Origin: an uncultured Prevotellaceae bacterium
GTDB taxonomy: Bacteria > Bacteroidota > Bacteroidia > Bacteroidales > Bacteroidaceae
DNA length: 64,000 bases
Assembly: GCA_900319225.1 (NCBI GenBank)
Contig: ONNV01000013.1
Location: forward strand, 1 to 64,000
Reading direction: 5' to 3'
Shown here in pieces: positions 1 through 9,432 of the stretch. The notes beneath the pieces are model-generated. The model made no database searches. It was given only the letters and a program-made list of their open reading frames with translations, and was not told the origin of the DNA. Within the stretch, counting starts at the first letter, position 1. Each line of letters opens with the position of its first letter. The translations under genes were made by a program, and so were the position numbers.

Positions 1-59
1 TTTGCCTTGCTTAAATAGTTTCTTCCTGTTGGTGAAATAAATCCTTCATCAAACTTCAT
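1..59 (-). CDS. N-terminus of a gene running off the window start
   Basis: An open frame begins with ATG at 59 on the minus strand and stays open to the window edge, giving about 19 residues starting MKFDEGFISPTGRN. It is too short to assign a family. It lies downstream of the aspS terminator in the same direction and has a 6-bp palindrome directly in front of it, as a promoter-proximal operator might. It could also be chance coding. Confidence 0.4.
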   Translation of the reverse strand, partial: MKFDEGFISPTGRNYLSKA

Positions 60-63
60 TTTT

Positions 64-81
64 GTTGACTTTTGTGTCAAC
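64..81. promoter_or_regulatory. Palindrome GTTGAC-N6-GTCAAC before the cut gene
   Basis: A perfect 6-bp inverted repeat, GTTGAC at 64-69 and GTCAAC at 76-81, sits five bases upstream of the ATG at 59. Size and placement suit a dimeric repressor site or a small leader hairpin. No regulator can be named. Confidence 0.3.
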
Positions 82-209
82 CTGCTTCAGCGTAAGACAC
101 GTTGCACACCGTAGGTGGGCAAAAGGAGGAGTTCGACGTTTAGGGTCTGGAGGGGAGCCGGAGTAGCCACGGAACGTTGCGTCCCACACGGAAACTATAC
201 GGCGGATGC

Positions 210-247
210 AAAAAAGAAACCGCTCCCCCAAAAAGAGAAGCGGCTTA
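210..247 (-). terminator. Rho-independent terminator of aspS
   Basis: Read on the minus strand, a hairpin with CCGCT/AGCGG arms (220-224 and 239-243 on the plus strand) is followed by a T-rich run (about 219-210). It lies about 20 bases past the aspS stop. The stem is short and the loop T-rich, so efficiency is uncertain. Confidence 0.6.
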
Positions 248-268
248 TTTAACGCAGGTACAAACGTA

Positions 269-2023
269 TTATTTAACGTCAACCTTAAGCTGCAATTCAT
301 CAAGCTGAGACTGGTCAAGAGGACCGGGAGCATCCAGCATGACGTCGCGACCGGAGTTGTTCTTGGGGAACGCAATGCAGTCACGGATGCTGTCAAGCTT
401 GGCAAATATGCTGACAAAGCGATCCAGACCGAATGCCAGACCACCGTGAGGAGGTGCACCGAACTTGAATGCGTTCATCAGGAATCCGAACTTGGCCTGA
501 GCCTGCTCAGGAGTAAAGCCCAGAATCTTGAATATGGTAGCCTGCAGCTTGCTGTCATGGATACGGATAGAACCGCCGCCAACCTCAATACCGTTGATTA
601 CCATATCATATGCATTGGCGCGAACGCTGGCGGGATCAGTGTCAAGCAGAGGAATATCCTCAGGCTTGGGTGATGTGAACGGATGGTGCATAGCCATCAG
701 GCGGTTCTCCTCATCACTCCATTCGTACATGGGGAAGTCAATAACCCAAAGGCACTTGAACTGGTTCTTGTCACGCAGGCCAAGCTCATCGGCCACCTTA
801 AGACGCAGTTCCGAGAGCTGCTTGCGGGTCTTCATAGCGTCATCACCGCTCAGGATCAGGATAAGGTCACCTGCCTCAGCGTTCATGGCAGCCTTAAGCT
901 GCTGCAGAACCTCCTGGCTGTAGAACTTGTCCACCGATGACTTAACGCTGCCATCGGCCTCAACGCGGGCATAAACCATACCCTTGGCGCCAATCTGCGG
1001 ACGCTTAACGTACTCAGTAAGAGCGTCAATCTGCTTGCGGGTGTAAGTTGCGGCACCCTTGGCGCAGATACCGCCTATATATGCGGCGCTGTCAAACACA
1101 CCGAATCCGTGGCCTTTGAGAACATCCATCAGCTCAACAAAGTGCATGTCAAAACGCAGGTCCGGTTTGTCGCTGCCGTAGTATTTCATTGCATCCTGCC
1201 ATGTCATACGCTGGAAAGGCTCCTTGAAGTCGATGCCAAGAATGCTCTTGAACAGATGCTTGGCCATAGCCTCAAAAATCTGCAGGATATCCTCCTGCTC
1301 CACGAATGACATCTCGCAGTCAATCTGTGTGAATTCCGGCTGACGGTCGGCACGCAGGTCCTCGTCACGGAAGCACTTGGCTATCTGGAAGTAACGGTCA
1401 AAACCTGATACCATAAGCAGCTGCTTAAGTATCTGCGGGCTCTGAGGCAGAGCATAGAACTGACCGGGGTTCATGCGTGAAGGCACTACAAAGTCACGTG
1501 CACCCTCAGGAGTTGAGTTGATAAGAATAGGAGTCTCAACCTCCATGAAGTTCAGGTCATCCAGGAACTTACGGATCTCCATAACCATCTTGTGGCGCAG
1601 TTCCAGGTTCTTACGGACACACTGGCGGCGCAGGTCAAGATAGCGGTATTTCATGCGCAGGTCATCACCGCCGTCGGTCTCATCCTCTATTGTGAATGGA
1701 GGCGTATCGGCCGCATTGATAACGTTAAGAGTATTTACAAGTATCTCAATGTCACCTGTGGGAATCTTGGAGTTCTTGCTTGAGCGCTCGCTCACCTTAC
1801 CGGTTATCTGGATGACATACTCACGACCCAGACGGCTGGCCTGATCGCAGAGTGCGGCATCGGTAGCATCATCAAAAACAAGCTGGGTGATACCGTAACG
1901 GTCACGCAGGTCAACAAAGACCATTCCACCCATTTTACGTACTCTCTGCACCCATCCTGCCAGCGTAACCTCAGTGCCGGCATCGGTCAGACGTAACTCT
2001 CCACAAGTTTTGCTTCTAAACAT
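269..2023 (-). CDS. aspS: Aspartyl-tRNA synthetase
   Basis: Class II synthetase charging tRNA-Asp with aspartate in the cytoplasm. The 584-residue product shows the N-terminal OB-fold anticodon-binding domain ([20 protein letters not shown]), class II motif 2 ([18 protein letters not shown]) and motif 3 near the C-terminus (GGLAFGLDR). The long region between motifs 2 and 3 fits the GAD insertion of bacterial-type AspRS. An upstream ATG at 2050 would add nine residues, but it overlaps a perfect -7 promoter box (2055-2048), so transcripts should start after it. The [11 protein letters not shown] start at 2023 also matches the usual family N-terminus. It has its own promoter and terminator, so is probably monocistronic. 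Confidence 0.96.
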   Translation of the reverse strand: MFRSKTCGELRLTDAGTEVTLAGWVQRVRKMGGMVFVDLRDRYGITQLVFDDATDAALCDQASRLGREYVIQITGKVSERSSKNSKIPTGDIEILVNTLNVINAADTPPFTIEDETDGGDDLRMKYRYLDLRRQCVRKNLELRHKMVMEIRKFLDDLNFMEVETPILINSTPEGARDFVVPSRMNPGQFYALPQSPQILKQLLMVSGFDRYFQIAKCFRDEDLRADRQPEFTQIDCEMSFVEQEDILQIFEAMAKHLFKSILGIDFKEPFQRMTWQDAMKYYGSDKPDLRFDMHFVELMDVLKGHGFGVFDSAAYIGGICAKGAATYTRKQIDALTEYVKRPQIGAKGMVYARVEADGSVKSSVDKFYSQEVLQQLKAAMNAEAGDLILILSGDDAMKTRKQLSELRLKVADELGLRDKNQFKCLWVIDFPMYEWSDEENRLMAMHHPFTSPKPEDIPLLDTDPASVRANAYDMVINGIEVGGGSIRIHDSKLQATIFKILGFTPEQAQAKFGFLMNAFKFGAPPHGGLAFGLDRFVSIFAKLDSIRDCIAFPKNNSGRDVMLDAPGPLDQSQLDELQLKVDVK

Positions 2024-2047
2024 AAAGTCAGTTTCTAAAAAGACCTG

Positions 2048-2055
2048 CAAATTTA
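2048..2055 (-). promoter_or_regulatory. -7 box of the aspS promoter
   Basis: TAAATTTG on the minus strand matches the Bacteroidota TAnnTTTG consensus exactly. Transcription would begin near 2041, giving a leader of roughly 18 bases before the ATG at 2023 and ruling out the ATG at 2050. Confidence 0.6.
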
Positions 2056-2118
2056 CCTTTTTTGTTTGGGAATAGCATAGTTTGAAAGCGGATTTGTTCT
2101 AAATAGCCCTCTGGTACC

Positions 2119-2147
2119 TTGTTATTGGTAAATTTTATCTAACTTCG
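2119..2147 (+). promoter_or_regulatory. Promoter of the lipoprotein-AsmA pair
   Basis: TTG at 2119-2121 is followed after 18 bases by TAACTTCG at 2140-2147, one base off TAnnTTTG. The same TAnnTTCG variant precedes three other genes in this window (56774 on minus, 63098 on plus, 63086 on minus), which raises its credibility. Confidence 0.4.
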
Positions 2148-2194
2148 CAAGGTTTTATTTATATATTTTAAGGTATAATCTATAATAACAGAAT

Positions 2195-2563
2195 ATGAAG
2201 AAGACACTTTATTGCTTGTCATTGGTTCTTGCAACCGTTATGGTCCTTTTTGCAAGTTGCGCAAAGGAGGATGAGGATTATGAAGACCTGCTTATTGGTT
2301 CCTGGAACTCAACTGACTCATGGAGTTACATATTCCATGACGATCATACCGGTTCACGTACCCAGGGCGTCGCAACCCAGACATTCACATGGACCCTTGA
2401 CGACGATGAACTTGAGCTCAAGTTTGACAAGTATGGTGAGGGTCAGTCACAGATCATAACTTTCAGGGTATATATCGTTGAGTCACTCACGAGTACCAAG
2501 ATGGAGGCTTATGAAAAGGAAGATTCTTCTAAGGAAACAATTGTATTCACCAAAAAGAAATGA
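2195..2563 (+). CDS. Small lipoprotein, possible lipocalin-like fold
   Basis: A 122-residue protein with a hydrophobic signal ending in a lipobox (VLFASC), so probably lipid-anchored at about Cys22, followed by an acidic stretch (AKEDEDYEDLL) of the kind that directs some Bacteroidota lipoproteins to the cell surface. The rest alternates short beta segments (GSWNSTDSWSYIFHDD, TFTWTLDDDELELKF) ending in a Lys-rich tail, which resembles small lipocalin-like proteins of this phylum. The ligand is unknown. Its stop codon overlaps the AsmA start (ATGA), so the two are very likely translated together. Confidence 0.8.
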   Translation: MKKTLYCLSLVLATVMVLFASCAKEDEDYEDLLIGSWNSTDSWSYIFHDDHTGSRTQGVATQTFTWTLDDDELELKFDKYGEGQSQIITFRVYIVESLTSTKMEAYEKEDSSKETIVFTKKK

Positions 2564-5500
2564 GTCCTAAGTTAAAGAAGGCCCTTAAGATAACCGGAAT
2601 AACCATCGGTTCACTTCTGGGTCTGTTGATACTTGCTGTCGTGCTGGTTTGTGTACTTGTTTTCACATCACCCAGCCTGACAAACGTGGCCGAGAAGGGG
2701 CTGGACAAGTTCTGCCCTGCCCGCGCCAAGATTGATAAGGTGGACCTGACGCTGGTCAGCACCTACCCTTATCTGGCATTCCGTCTCAATGGTCTTGTGG
2801 TGTATGACGATATGGAGAGTTCTCCTTCCGATACGCTGGCAGCCATTGACGAGTTCACGGTAACCATTGATTTCAAGAGTCTCTATAAGGAGAACAAGAT
2901 CATTCTTACCAACCTCTTCATTGACGGAGTCAACGCCAACCTCTTTACCGCGGCCGATGGCAGCTCCAATCTGGATGTGTTCGGCATAGAGCAGACTGAA
3001 GAGCCTGAACCGGAACCCGAGCCTGAAGTTGAGGAGCCCGTTGAGCTTGATATTTATGCAGACCTGCAGAAAATTAAGATTGACGGTGTCAGTGCCTCAT
3101 ACATAGACCTCTCATCGGGAACTGAAGCTGTAGTCCAGGGACTTGGAATGGAACTGAAAGGCCTGCTCAACTATGACAGCCTTGAGGCCAAGACAAGTGT
3201 AAAGCTGGAATCTGTAATTTCTGCAGTCAGGAATGACTCCACAGACCTGTCGGCCAGCCTGAAGGAGCTTAAGGTGAACGGTAAGGTAACCAAGTTCAAC
3301 GATGATGTCAATTTAGACCTTAATGTCAGCCTGGGCAGCACCAATGCCGCCATGGGTGATATGGCTGCCAGCATCAACGGCATCAAGCTTGTTCTTGACA
3401 ATATGAGCTGCAGGATGGGCAGTGAGGGCCTGGGCAATCTGCTGGCAGGCATCAGCGTCAAGATTGACGATGTCTGCGTCAATCAGCCCGGTCTCAAGGC
3501 CTCCACAGGAGCCATAGCCCTTAAATCACCTATGACCGTACTTACCGGTGACAGCGCCAACATATCGGACTTAACTTTAAGTACAAACTCCATAAGCGTA
3601 GAGATGCTGGACTCTGCCGGAAACCTCACCAAGGCATCGGTTGACAATATCCTGTTGGGTATGGACGCTGCCGTAAAGCTGGATATGAGCAATATCGCTA
3701 CCGTCCTGGCTCTGGCAGTTGAGGGCACCACATTTGAGATGGGCGGAGAGTCTCCCGTAAAGTTGGACGCAGCCAATATCACTCTCGATGCCGATGCCGG
3801 TATCAAATCAGGTGACATAGCCCTGAACCTCAAGTTCCGGACACCGTCCGTCAATGCTGCGATGGGTGATGAAGTCTATGTGCCGGGATGGCCAATCAGC
3901 CTTAACCTGCCTCTTGAGACCAACATGGACATTACCCGGTTCGCCATCCTGAACGGCGCAGGCGTAAGTATTGACGGTCAGCGTATAGGATTCAGCGCCA
4001 ACGGTACTATGAATGGTGCCGACATAGCGGGACGTGTACGTGTCAACACCATAGATGACCTTGATATTGACCATCTTGTATCCATGATCCCGGAGTCATT
4101 CCGGAGCATGCTTGACGGTATCGATGTCCATGGCACCGTTGGACTTGACATCAACGTCCGCGGCGGAATGAATGACAACGGCCCCGTACTTGACGGTGCT
4201 GTAGCCGATATTCGTCTGCAGCAGCTTGATGCATCAGTCAATGACTCCCTCAAGGCAGCATCGGGCAAGCTCACCCTCCATGCCAACTACCCCAGCAACA
4301 TAGCTGTCGATAAGGACCGTCAGACTGCCGATGTAGCTGTCCAGGCAACAGACCTGCAGCTGACAATGGTTGACTCCACCACCATCAACGCATCCGTTGA
4401 CGGACTTGGCCTGAATGCCTCTGTGGCAGGTCTTATGGAGGATGTTGACAAGATGAATCTAATTGTAGATATCAAGGCTGATTGCATTGAGGCCGATATG
4501 GACACCATTTTCGGAACCTTGAGCAACACGTTGGTAAACCTGGCCATGACACCGGCCGACGGTAGCATTGCCATGAAGGCCAACGTTAGTCTGGACGGGC
4601 TTACAGCCGGTATGGGCAGTATGCTCTCCGCAACAATGGGTCCAAGCTCGTTGCAGGCTTTCGCGCAGTATGACTCCACCAAGCAGGAGATCCTTAACCA
4701 GTGGAATCCCCAACTCAAGATGAGCCTCAAGGACGGCCAGGTTGATATGCTGGCATCGCCCATCTGCCTCAAGACACTTGACTTTGATTTCTCTCTGGGC
4801 CGTTTCAATATCAATGACTGCCGTGTTGAAATTGATGACTCCGACATCCAGTTCTGGGGTGACATCTATAATATAGGTGAGTTCATTGACAACACAGGCC
4901 TGCTTACAGGTGAGCTCTACATTGAGTCCGATTACATGGACCTTAACAGGCTCATGTCACTTACAGGTGACGATCAGGCCACAGATGATGAGGCTGCAGA
5001 GCAGGACGTTGCAGATAATGACAGCGTCATTTCAAAGCCTATCATGATACCCAAGGGTATTGACCTTACGCTTTACACCAACCTGTCTAAGGTTGATTTC
5101 AACAACCACAGTTTCAACAACGTAGGTGGTGACGTATCAATCAAGGACGGTGTCATAACGCTCCAGGAGCTTGGCTTCTCATCCAAGGCAGCCGAGATGC
5201 AGCTTACAGCCATCTACCGCACGCCCGATGTGGAGCGCCGTTTCATGGAACTTGATTTCCATCTGCTGGACATTGAGATCGATGAGCTCATAGACCTGGT
5301 TCCTGCAGTTGACTCAGTAGTTCCCATGCTGAAAGCATTGTCCGGTCAGGCACAGTTCCATCTGGCAGCCCAGACCTATCTGGATCCCGACTGCTCCAAG
5401 AACGGCCCTCTCTACCCTCTCATGTATTCACTCATGGGTAACGCCGTGATTGAGGGTGCCAACCTGGTGGTTCTTGACAATGAGCTGTTTGACGGCATCA

Positions 5501-5922
5501 AGCGCAAGCTCCTTATGAGGAAGGATGCCAAGCCTGTCATTGACAGCTTGGATATAGAACTGCAGGTACTTGACGGTAAGGTTGACCTCTATCCTGCCCG
5601 TATCAAGATGGACCGTTATGAGGCTATCATAAGCGGCCGTCACAATATTGATGCAGGACTTAACTGCAGCTACAACATATCACTTACCAAGTGTCCGCTG
5701 CCCATCCGTCTGGGTGTGACCATCAGCGGTCCTCTTGAAGCTATCTCACAGTACCCCATTCGCCATATCAAGGTGGGACGAGCCAAGTATGACAAAATGT
5801 ACACTCCCTCCAAGGGTAAGGCAGAACAGGCTATCCTGGCCCGCAAGAACGCCATACTTGAAGCATCACGCTCCAATGTACGTCCCCGTTCATCGGCCAA
5901 GCATGTCGTAAACCAAGAGTAA
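2560..5922 (+). CDS. Large AsmA-like envelope protein
   Basis: A 1,120-residue protein with one N-terminal membrane segment (about residues 10-35) followed by a long periplasmic region rich in repeated beta strands. This is the layout of AsmA/TamB-like bridge proteins, thought to help phospholipid or outer-membrane protein traffic between membranes. The opening after the membrane helix (KGLDKFCPARAKIDKVDLTL...YPYLAFRLNGLVVYD) and the C-terminal part (residues about 830-1090) are the recognisable AsmA-type ends. An acidic Glu/Pro run near residues 147-163 and an Asp/Glu-rich patch near 808-825 look like linkers. It begins within the last codons of the preceding lipoprotein gene. The exact function is inferred from the family. 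Confidence 0.8.
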   Translation: MSPKLKKALKITGITIGSLLGLLILAVVLVCVLVFTSPSLTNVAEKGLDKFCPARAKIDKVDLTLVSTYPYLAFRLNGLVVYDDMESSPSDTLAAIDEFTVTIDFKSLYKENKIILTNLFIDGVNANLFTAADGSSNLDVFGIEQTEEPEPEPEPEVEEPVELDIYADLQKIKIDGVSASYIDLSSGTEAVVQGLGMELKGLLNYDSLEAKTSVKLESVISAVRNDSTDLSASLKELKVNGKVTKFNDDVNLDLNVSLGSTNAAMGDMAASINGIKLVLDNMSCRMGSEGLGNLLAGISVKIDDVCVNQPGLKASTGAIALKSPMTVLTGDSANISDLTLSTNSISVEMLDSAGNLTKASVDNILLGMDAAVKLDMSNIATVLALAVEGTTFEMGGESPVKLDAANITLDADAGIKSGDIALNLKFRTPSVNAAMGDEVYVPGWPISLNLPLETNMDITRFAILNGAGVSIDGQRIGFSANGTMNGADIAGRVRVNTIDDLDIDHLVSMIPESFRSMLDGIDVHGTVGLDINVRGGMNDNGPVLDGAVADIRLQQLDASVNDSLKAASGKLTLHANYPSNIAVDKDRQTADVAVQATDLQLTMVDSTTINASVDGLGLNASVAGLMEDVDKMNLIVDIKADCIEADMDTIFGTLSNTLVNLAMTPADGSIAMKANVSLDGLTAGMGSMLSATMGPSSLQAFAQYDSTKQEILNQWNPQLKMSLKDGQVDMLASPICLKTLDFDFSLGRFNINDCRVEIDDSDIQFWGDIYNIGEFIDNTGLLTGELYIESDYMDLNRLMSLTGDDQATDDEAAEQDVADNDSVISKPIMIPKGIDLTLYTNLSKVDFNNHSFNNVGGDVSIKDGVITLQELGFSSKAAEMQLTAIYRTPDVERRFMELDFHLLDIEIDELIDLVPAVDSVVPMLKALSGQAQFHLAAQTYLDPDCSKNGPLYPLMYSLMGNAVIEGANLVVLDNELFDGIKRKLLMRKDAKPVIDSLDIELQVLDGKVDLYPARIKMDRYEAIISGRHNIDAGLNCSYNISLTKCPLPIRLGVTISGPLEAISQYPIRHIKVGRAKYDKMYTPSKGKAEQAILARKNAILEASRSNVRPRSSAKHVVNQE

Positions 5923-5950
5923 TCATTTAATCCTAAAACAAATAATAATT

Positions 5951-6610
5951 ATGAGAAAACTGTTTTCAGTATTGCTGATAGCTGCCATTGCAGTTCCGGC
6001 ATTTGCACAGACCAAGAAGGTTTCAGTGCTGGGTGATTCATACTCTACATTCCAGGGCGTGAATCCTCCGGGTTACAACCCCTTCTACCCCAATAACAAC
6101 AATGACGTAAAGGAGATTGCACAGACTTGGTGGGACCTCTATATCAAGGCCAAGGGTTACGTTCTGGAAAAGAATGACTCATGGGGCGGCACCACCATAT
6201 GCGGCACCGGATACGGCCGTAGGGATGTCTCTTCATCAAATTTCATATCACGTGTGGACAGCCTGGGCAACCCGGATATCATATTCGTATTTGGCGGAAC
6301 CAATGATGCATGGGCCGGCGCTCCTATCGGCGAGTACAAGTATTCGGACTGGACCAAGGAGGATTGCATGAATTTCCGTCCTGCCCTAGCCTGCCTGCTG
6401 GATATGCTCCAGAAGAAATACCCCAAGGCACAGCTCTACTCCATACTCAACTCAGAGTTGCGTGAGCCCATCAATGAGTCTATGCGTGAGGTCTGCAAGC
6501 ACTACAATGTACAGCTAATAGAGCTTCATGACATTGACAAGCAGAACGGACACCCTTCAATAAGCGGTATGAAGAGCATCTGCGACCAGCTTCTGGAGGC
6601 AATTAAATAA
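5951..6610 (+). CDS. Secreted SGNH-family hydrolase
   Basis: A 219-residue protein with a signal peptide ending AFAQ (about residue 20). It shows the SGNH blocks: GDSYS with nucleophile Ser30, Gly near residue 80 (SWGG), GGTND with Asn118, and NGHPS with His201. The Asp usually three residues before the His is not in its standard place; Asp196 or another acid may serve. Such enzymes are often esterases that remove acetyl or other acyl groups from polysaccharides. It sits 28 bases after the AsmA-like gene and 120 bases before a GH10 xylanase, so a role in xylan de-esterification is plausible but inferred from position only. Confidence 0.8.
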   Translation: MRKLFSVLLIAAIAVPAFAQTKKVSVLGDSYSTFQGVNPPGYNPFYPNNNNDVKEIAQTWWDLYIKAKGYVLEKNDSWGGTTICGTGYGRRDVSSSNFISRVDSLGNPDIIFVFGGTNDAWAGAPIGEYKYSDWTKEDCMNFRPALACLLDMLQKKYPKAQLYSILNSELREPINESMREVCKHYNVQLIELHDIDKQNGHPSISGMKSICDQLLEAIK

Positions 6611-6661
6611 ACCTTAGCGCCTTTACTCTATCTTAATTATATATAGTTAGAAAATAATGTT

Positions 6662-6669
6662 TAATTTTG
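6662..6669 (+). promoter_or_regulatory. -7 box of the GH10 xylanase promoter
   Basis: TAATTTTG matches the consensus exactly in the AT-rich 120-base gap before the xylanase. It predicts a leader of about 55 bases. No clear -33 element was seen. Confidence 0.5.
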
Positions 6670-6730
6670 GGGCGCAAATTAGGAAAGCGAATAGTCAACT
6701 ATCATTAATTACTTTTTACATCATTATTAA

Positions 6731-8059
6731 ATGAAAAAATTCTTTTCAATCGCTCTCATTGCATCAACTGTAGTGATGAGCTCATGTGGCGCTCAGGACC
6801 CCGGTCTGAAGGATGCCTACAAGAACTATTTCAAGATTGGTGTTGCTGTTACCCCGCGTAACATCACTGATTCACTTCAGGCATCAATCGTACTCAAGGA
6901 GTTCAACAGCATTACAGCCGAGAACTGCATGAAACCCGGTGAAATCCATCCCCAGCCCGGTGTATGGAACTTTGCCCAGGCCGATGCTATAGCAAATTTC
7001 TGCCGTGAGCACGGTATCAAGATGCGTGGTCACTGCCTTGTATGGCACAGCCAGTTCGCAAACTGGATGTTCAACAAGTATGACGAGAACGGCAACCAGG
7101 TTGTTGAGCGTGATGAGAACGGTGATACCATTTGGGTAGAGCAGCCCGCTCGTGGCGGATTCGGCGGCTTTGGCGGCGGATTCGGTGGTTTCGGTGGCTT
7201 TGGTGGCCAGCGTCCTCAGGGCGCACCTCAGGGTGCTCCTCAGCAGGGCCAGCGTGCACAGGGTCAGCGTCAGGGCCAGCGTCCCGGCCAGCAGGGTCAG
7301 GCTCAGGCTCCTCAGATGACCAAGGTTCCCAAGTATGCTAAGGCAACCAAGGAGGAGTTCTACGATTCACTCCGTGCTCATATCAACGTTGTAATCAACC
7401 GTTACAAGGACGTTGTATACTGCTGGGACGTTGTAAACGAGGCTATGAGCGATGACAACAATCCTAATGCTACTTACGAGCAGTCATTCCGTAGGTCAAC
7501 CGCTTATCAGCTCTGCGGTGACGAGTTCATTCTCAAGGCATTCCAGTTCGCTCATGAGGCTGATCCCAACGCTACTCTGTTCTACAATGACTACAGCGCT
7601 TGGACTCCTGCCAAGAGAACTTACATCTACAACATGGTTAAGAAGCTTCAGGCTGAGGGTGCTCCTATCACCGGTATTGGTATGCAGGGTCACTACAACA
7701 TCTATGATAACCCCACCATCGAGGACTTCGAGAAGGCTATCCAGATGTATCTTGAGCTTGTTGATGACATCCAGATCACTGAGTTCGACGTTCGTATCAA
7801 CCACGAGGCCGGCGGTCAGCTCCAGTTCAGCCGTGGCGAGGGTCAGGTTCTTACCGATTCTATCGCTCAGCTGCAGATGGCTAAGTATGACGAGCTCTTC
7901 AAGGTTATCCGCAAGTACAAGAAGAACTTCTCTTGCGTAACATTCTGGAACCTCGGTGACCGTGATTCATGGCTGGGTGCCAACAACTTCCCGCTGCTGT
8001 TTGACAGTGAGTACAACCGTAAGGCTGTTTACTACACAGTACGCGATTTCAAGAAGTAA
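6731..8059 (+). CDS. GH10 endo-beta-1,4-xylanase lipoprotein with Gly/Gln-rich insert
   Basis: Retaining endo-xylanase that cuts the xylan backbone. The signal peptide ends in a lipobox (VVMSSC), so it is lipid-anchored. GH10 landmarks are clear: ITAENCMKPGEIHP, RGHCLVWHSQ, the acid/base Glu237 in WDVVNEAM and the nucleophile Glu351 in QITEFDV, ending with TFWNLGDRDSW. The catalytic barrel is interrupted at about residues 139-196 by a low-complexity stretch of Gly/Phe followed by Gln/Gly/Pro/Arg. This lies after the LVWHSQ strand, where GH10 proteins have a loop, so the barrel should tolerate it. The gene has its own promoter and a strong terminator. GH115, GH43 and SGNH genes elsewhere in the window would act on the same glucuronoxylan. 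Confidence 0.93.
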   Translation: MKKFFSIALIASTVVMSSCGAQDPGLKDAYKNYFKIGVAVTPRNITDSLQASIVLKEFNSITAENCMKPGEIHPQPGVWNFAQADAIANFCREHGIKMRGHCLVWHSQFANWMFNKYDENGNQVVERDENGDTIWVEQPARGGFGGFGGGFGGFGGFGGQRPQGAPQGAPQQGQRAQGQRQGQRPGQQGQAQAPQMTKVPKYAKATKEEFYDSLRAHINVVINRYKDVVYCWDVVNEAMSDDNNPNATYEQSFRRSTAYQLCGDEFILKAFQFAHEADPNATLFYNDYSAWTPAKRTYIYNMVKKLQAEGAPITGIGMQGHYNIYDNPTIEDFEKAIQMYLELVDDIQITEFDVRINHEAGGQLQFSRGEGQVLTDSIAQLQMAKYDELFKVIRKYKKNFSCVTFWNLGDRDSWLGANNFPLLFDSEYNRKAVYYTVRDFKK

Positions 8060-8082
8060 TCCGGTATTACTCCTATAAAAGC

Positions 8083-8113
8083 AGAGGATGGCCATCAGGT
8101 CATCCTCTCTTTT
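8083..8113 (+). terminator. Terminator after the xylanase, shared by convergent genes
   Basis: An 8-bp perfect stem, AGAGGATG (8083-8090) with CATCCTCT (8101-8108), is followed by CTTTTTT. On the opposite strand the same hairpin is followed by GCTTTTAT, so it may also end the umuC transcript. Confidence 0.85.
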
Positions 8114-9421
8114 TTATTTGAGCCTTATTATGTCAGTCCAGCGGGTTGTTGGGTTGGGACTGCGGAAATCATGTCTGATTGCGTTTGCAAACACCTGGGC
8201 CTTTCCTGCAGCATTACCGTCCTTATCCCTTGATGTGTATTGCTGAGCGCCCAGAACTATCGTCTCAGAGCCTTGCAGACGGTTTATACGGTCTATCACC
8301 TCATCCAGACGGCGCATTTTCTGGAACTGCTCCGCATTATGGTCAAACAGGTCCTGCTGTATGGGGCTTTTGGGCCCTACTCCCAACACTATCACTCCAG
8401 CACGCTTGTACTGATACCCCTTGCGGAATATCTTCTCCAACAGTGCCGATGCAGTCTGTACAATGGTCGTAGTGGACGATGTGGGTGTGATAAGGCGTTG
8501 TTCCCTGAAACTCCAGCATTGTGGAAGGTCCTCACGGAACGGGTTGGTGCTTAAGAATATGCTTACTATGCCGGCCACACTACCCTGCTGGCGGAGTTTT
8601 TCTGCACATCGGGCCGCGTAATTGCTTACGTGCGTACGCAATTGCGCAAAGTCATCTATCATACCCGGGAATGACCGGCTGGTACAGATACTCTTCTTTG
8701 CGGCAAGCTGCTCATTAGGTACACAGTCATCACCGTTCAGCTCACGCCAGGTACGTTCCACCACAATATTGTGGAATGTGGCATGCAGCCATCCTATCGT
8801 ATGCTGTGCAAAATCATATGCGGTATTTATGCCATACTCCTTAAGGCGGGCCGTGTATCGGCGCCCAATGCCCCAAACATCCTCAATGGGAAACAGTTTA
8901 AGGGCCTTGATGCGCTTATCGTCCGTATCTATCATGCAGCAGTGACGGTAGCCGGGATGTTTCTTTGCAAAATGGCTGGCCAGCTTGGCAAGGGTCTTGT
9001 TTGGACCGATACCAATGCTGACGGGCATTCCAACTGATTTGAAAATGCGGCGGTGAAGGTTCTCACCCCACTCTTTCAGGTTTATATCCTGCATGCCTTC
9101 CAGGTAGACAAAACACTCGTCAATGCTGTATCGGAAATATGACGGCGCCTCCTGGCGGATTATCTCTATCACGCGGCCGGTCAGCTCGGCATAGAGCTCG
9201 TAATTTGATGAGAATACGGCAATCTTCCGGTCCGGAAACTGCTCCTGCAGCTTAAAAAAGGGCATTCCGGCTTTAATTCCCAAAGCCTTGGCCTCATTGC
9301 TGCGGGCCACCACACAGCCGTCGTTGTTGCTCAGCACTACGACAGGCTTTCCCTCCAGGTCAGGACGGAACACACGCTCACATGAGACGTAGCAGTTGTC
9401 ACAGTCAATAATGCCATACAT
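8114..9421 (-). CDS. umuC: Y-family DNA polymerase, UmuC type (Pol V)
   Basis: Error-prone translesion polymerase of the SOS-type response. The 435-residue protein opens with [16 protein letters not shown], holding the metal-binding Asp residues and the Cys/Tyr steric position of Y-family enzymes, and has the second catalytic block [10 protein letters not shown] near residue 100. A helix-hairpin-helix/thumb region ([15 protein letters not shown]) and little-finger domain follow, ending with [15 protein letters not shown], the short conserved C-terminal block of UmuC-like proteins (DUF4113). It lies 11 bases after the umuD-like gene, the usual order, so the two should be co-transcribed. Confidence 0.93.
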   Translation of the reverse strand: MYGIIDCDNCYVSCERVFRPDLEGKPVVVLSNNDGCVVARSNEAKALGIKAGMPFFKLQEQFPDRKIAVFSSNYELYAELTGRVIEIIRQEAPSYFRYSIDECFVYLEGMQDINLKEWGENLHRRIFKSVGMPVSIGIGPNKTLAKLASHFAKKHPGYRHCCMIDTDDKRIKALKLFPIEDVWGIGRRYTARLKEYGINTAYDFAQHTIGWLHATFHNIVVERTWRELNGDDCVPNEQLAAKKSICTSRSFPGMIDDFAQLRTHVSNYAARCAEKLRQQGSVAGIVSIFLSTNPFREDLPQCWSFREQRLITPTSSTTTIVQTASALLEKIFRKGYQYKRAGVIVLGVGPKSPIQQDLFDHNAEQFQKMRRLDEVIDRINRLQGSETIVLGAQQYTSRDKDGNAAGKAQVFANAIRHDFRSPNPTTRWTDIIRLK

Positions 9422-9432
9422 AGCTGCATGGA

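Noticed and set aside
7071-7341. Open frames opposite or within the Gly/Gln-rich part of the xylanase gene
   Set aside because: They arise from the low-complexity GC-rich repeat in other frames and have no start context or family resemblance.
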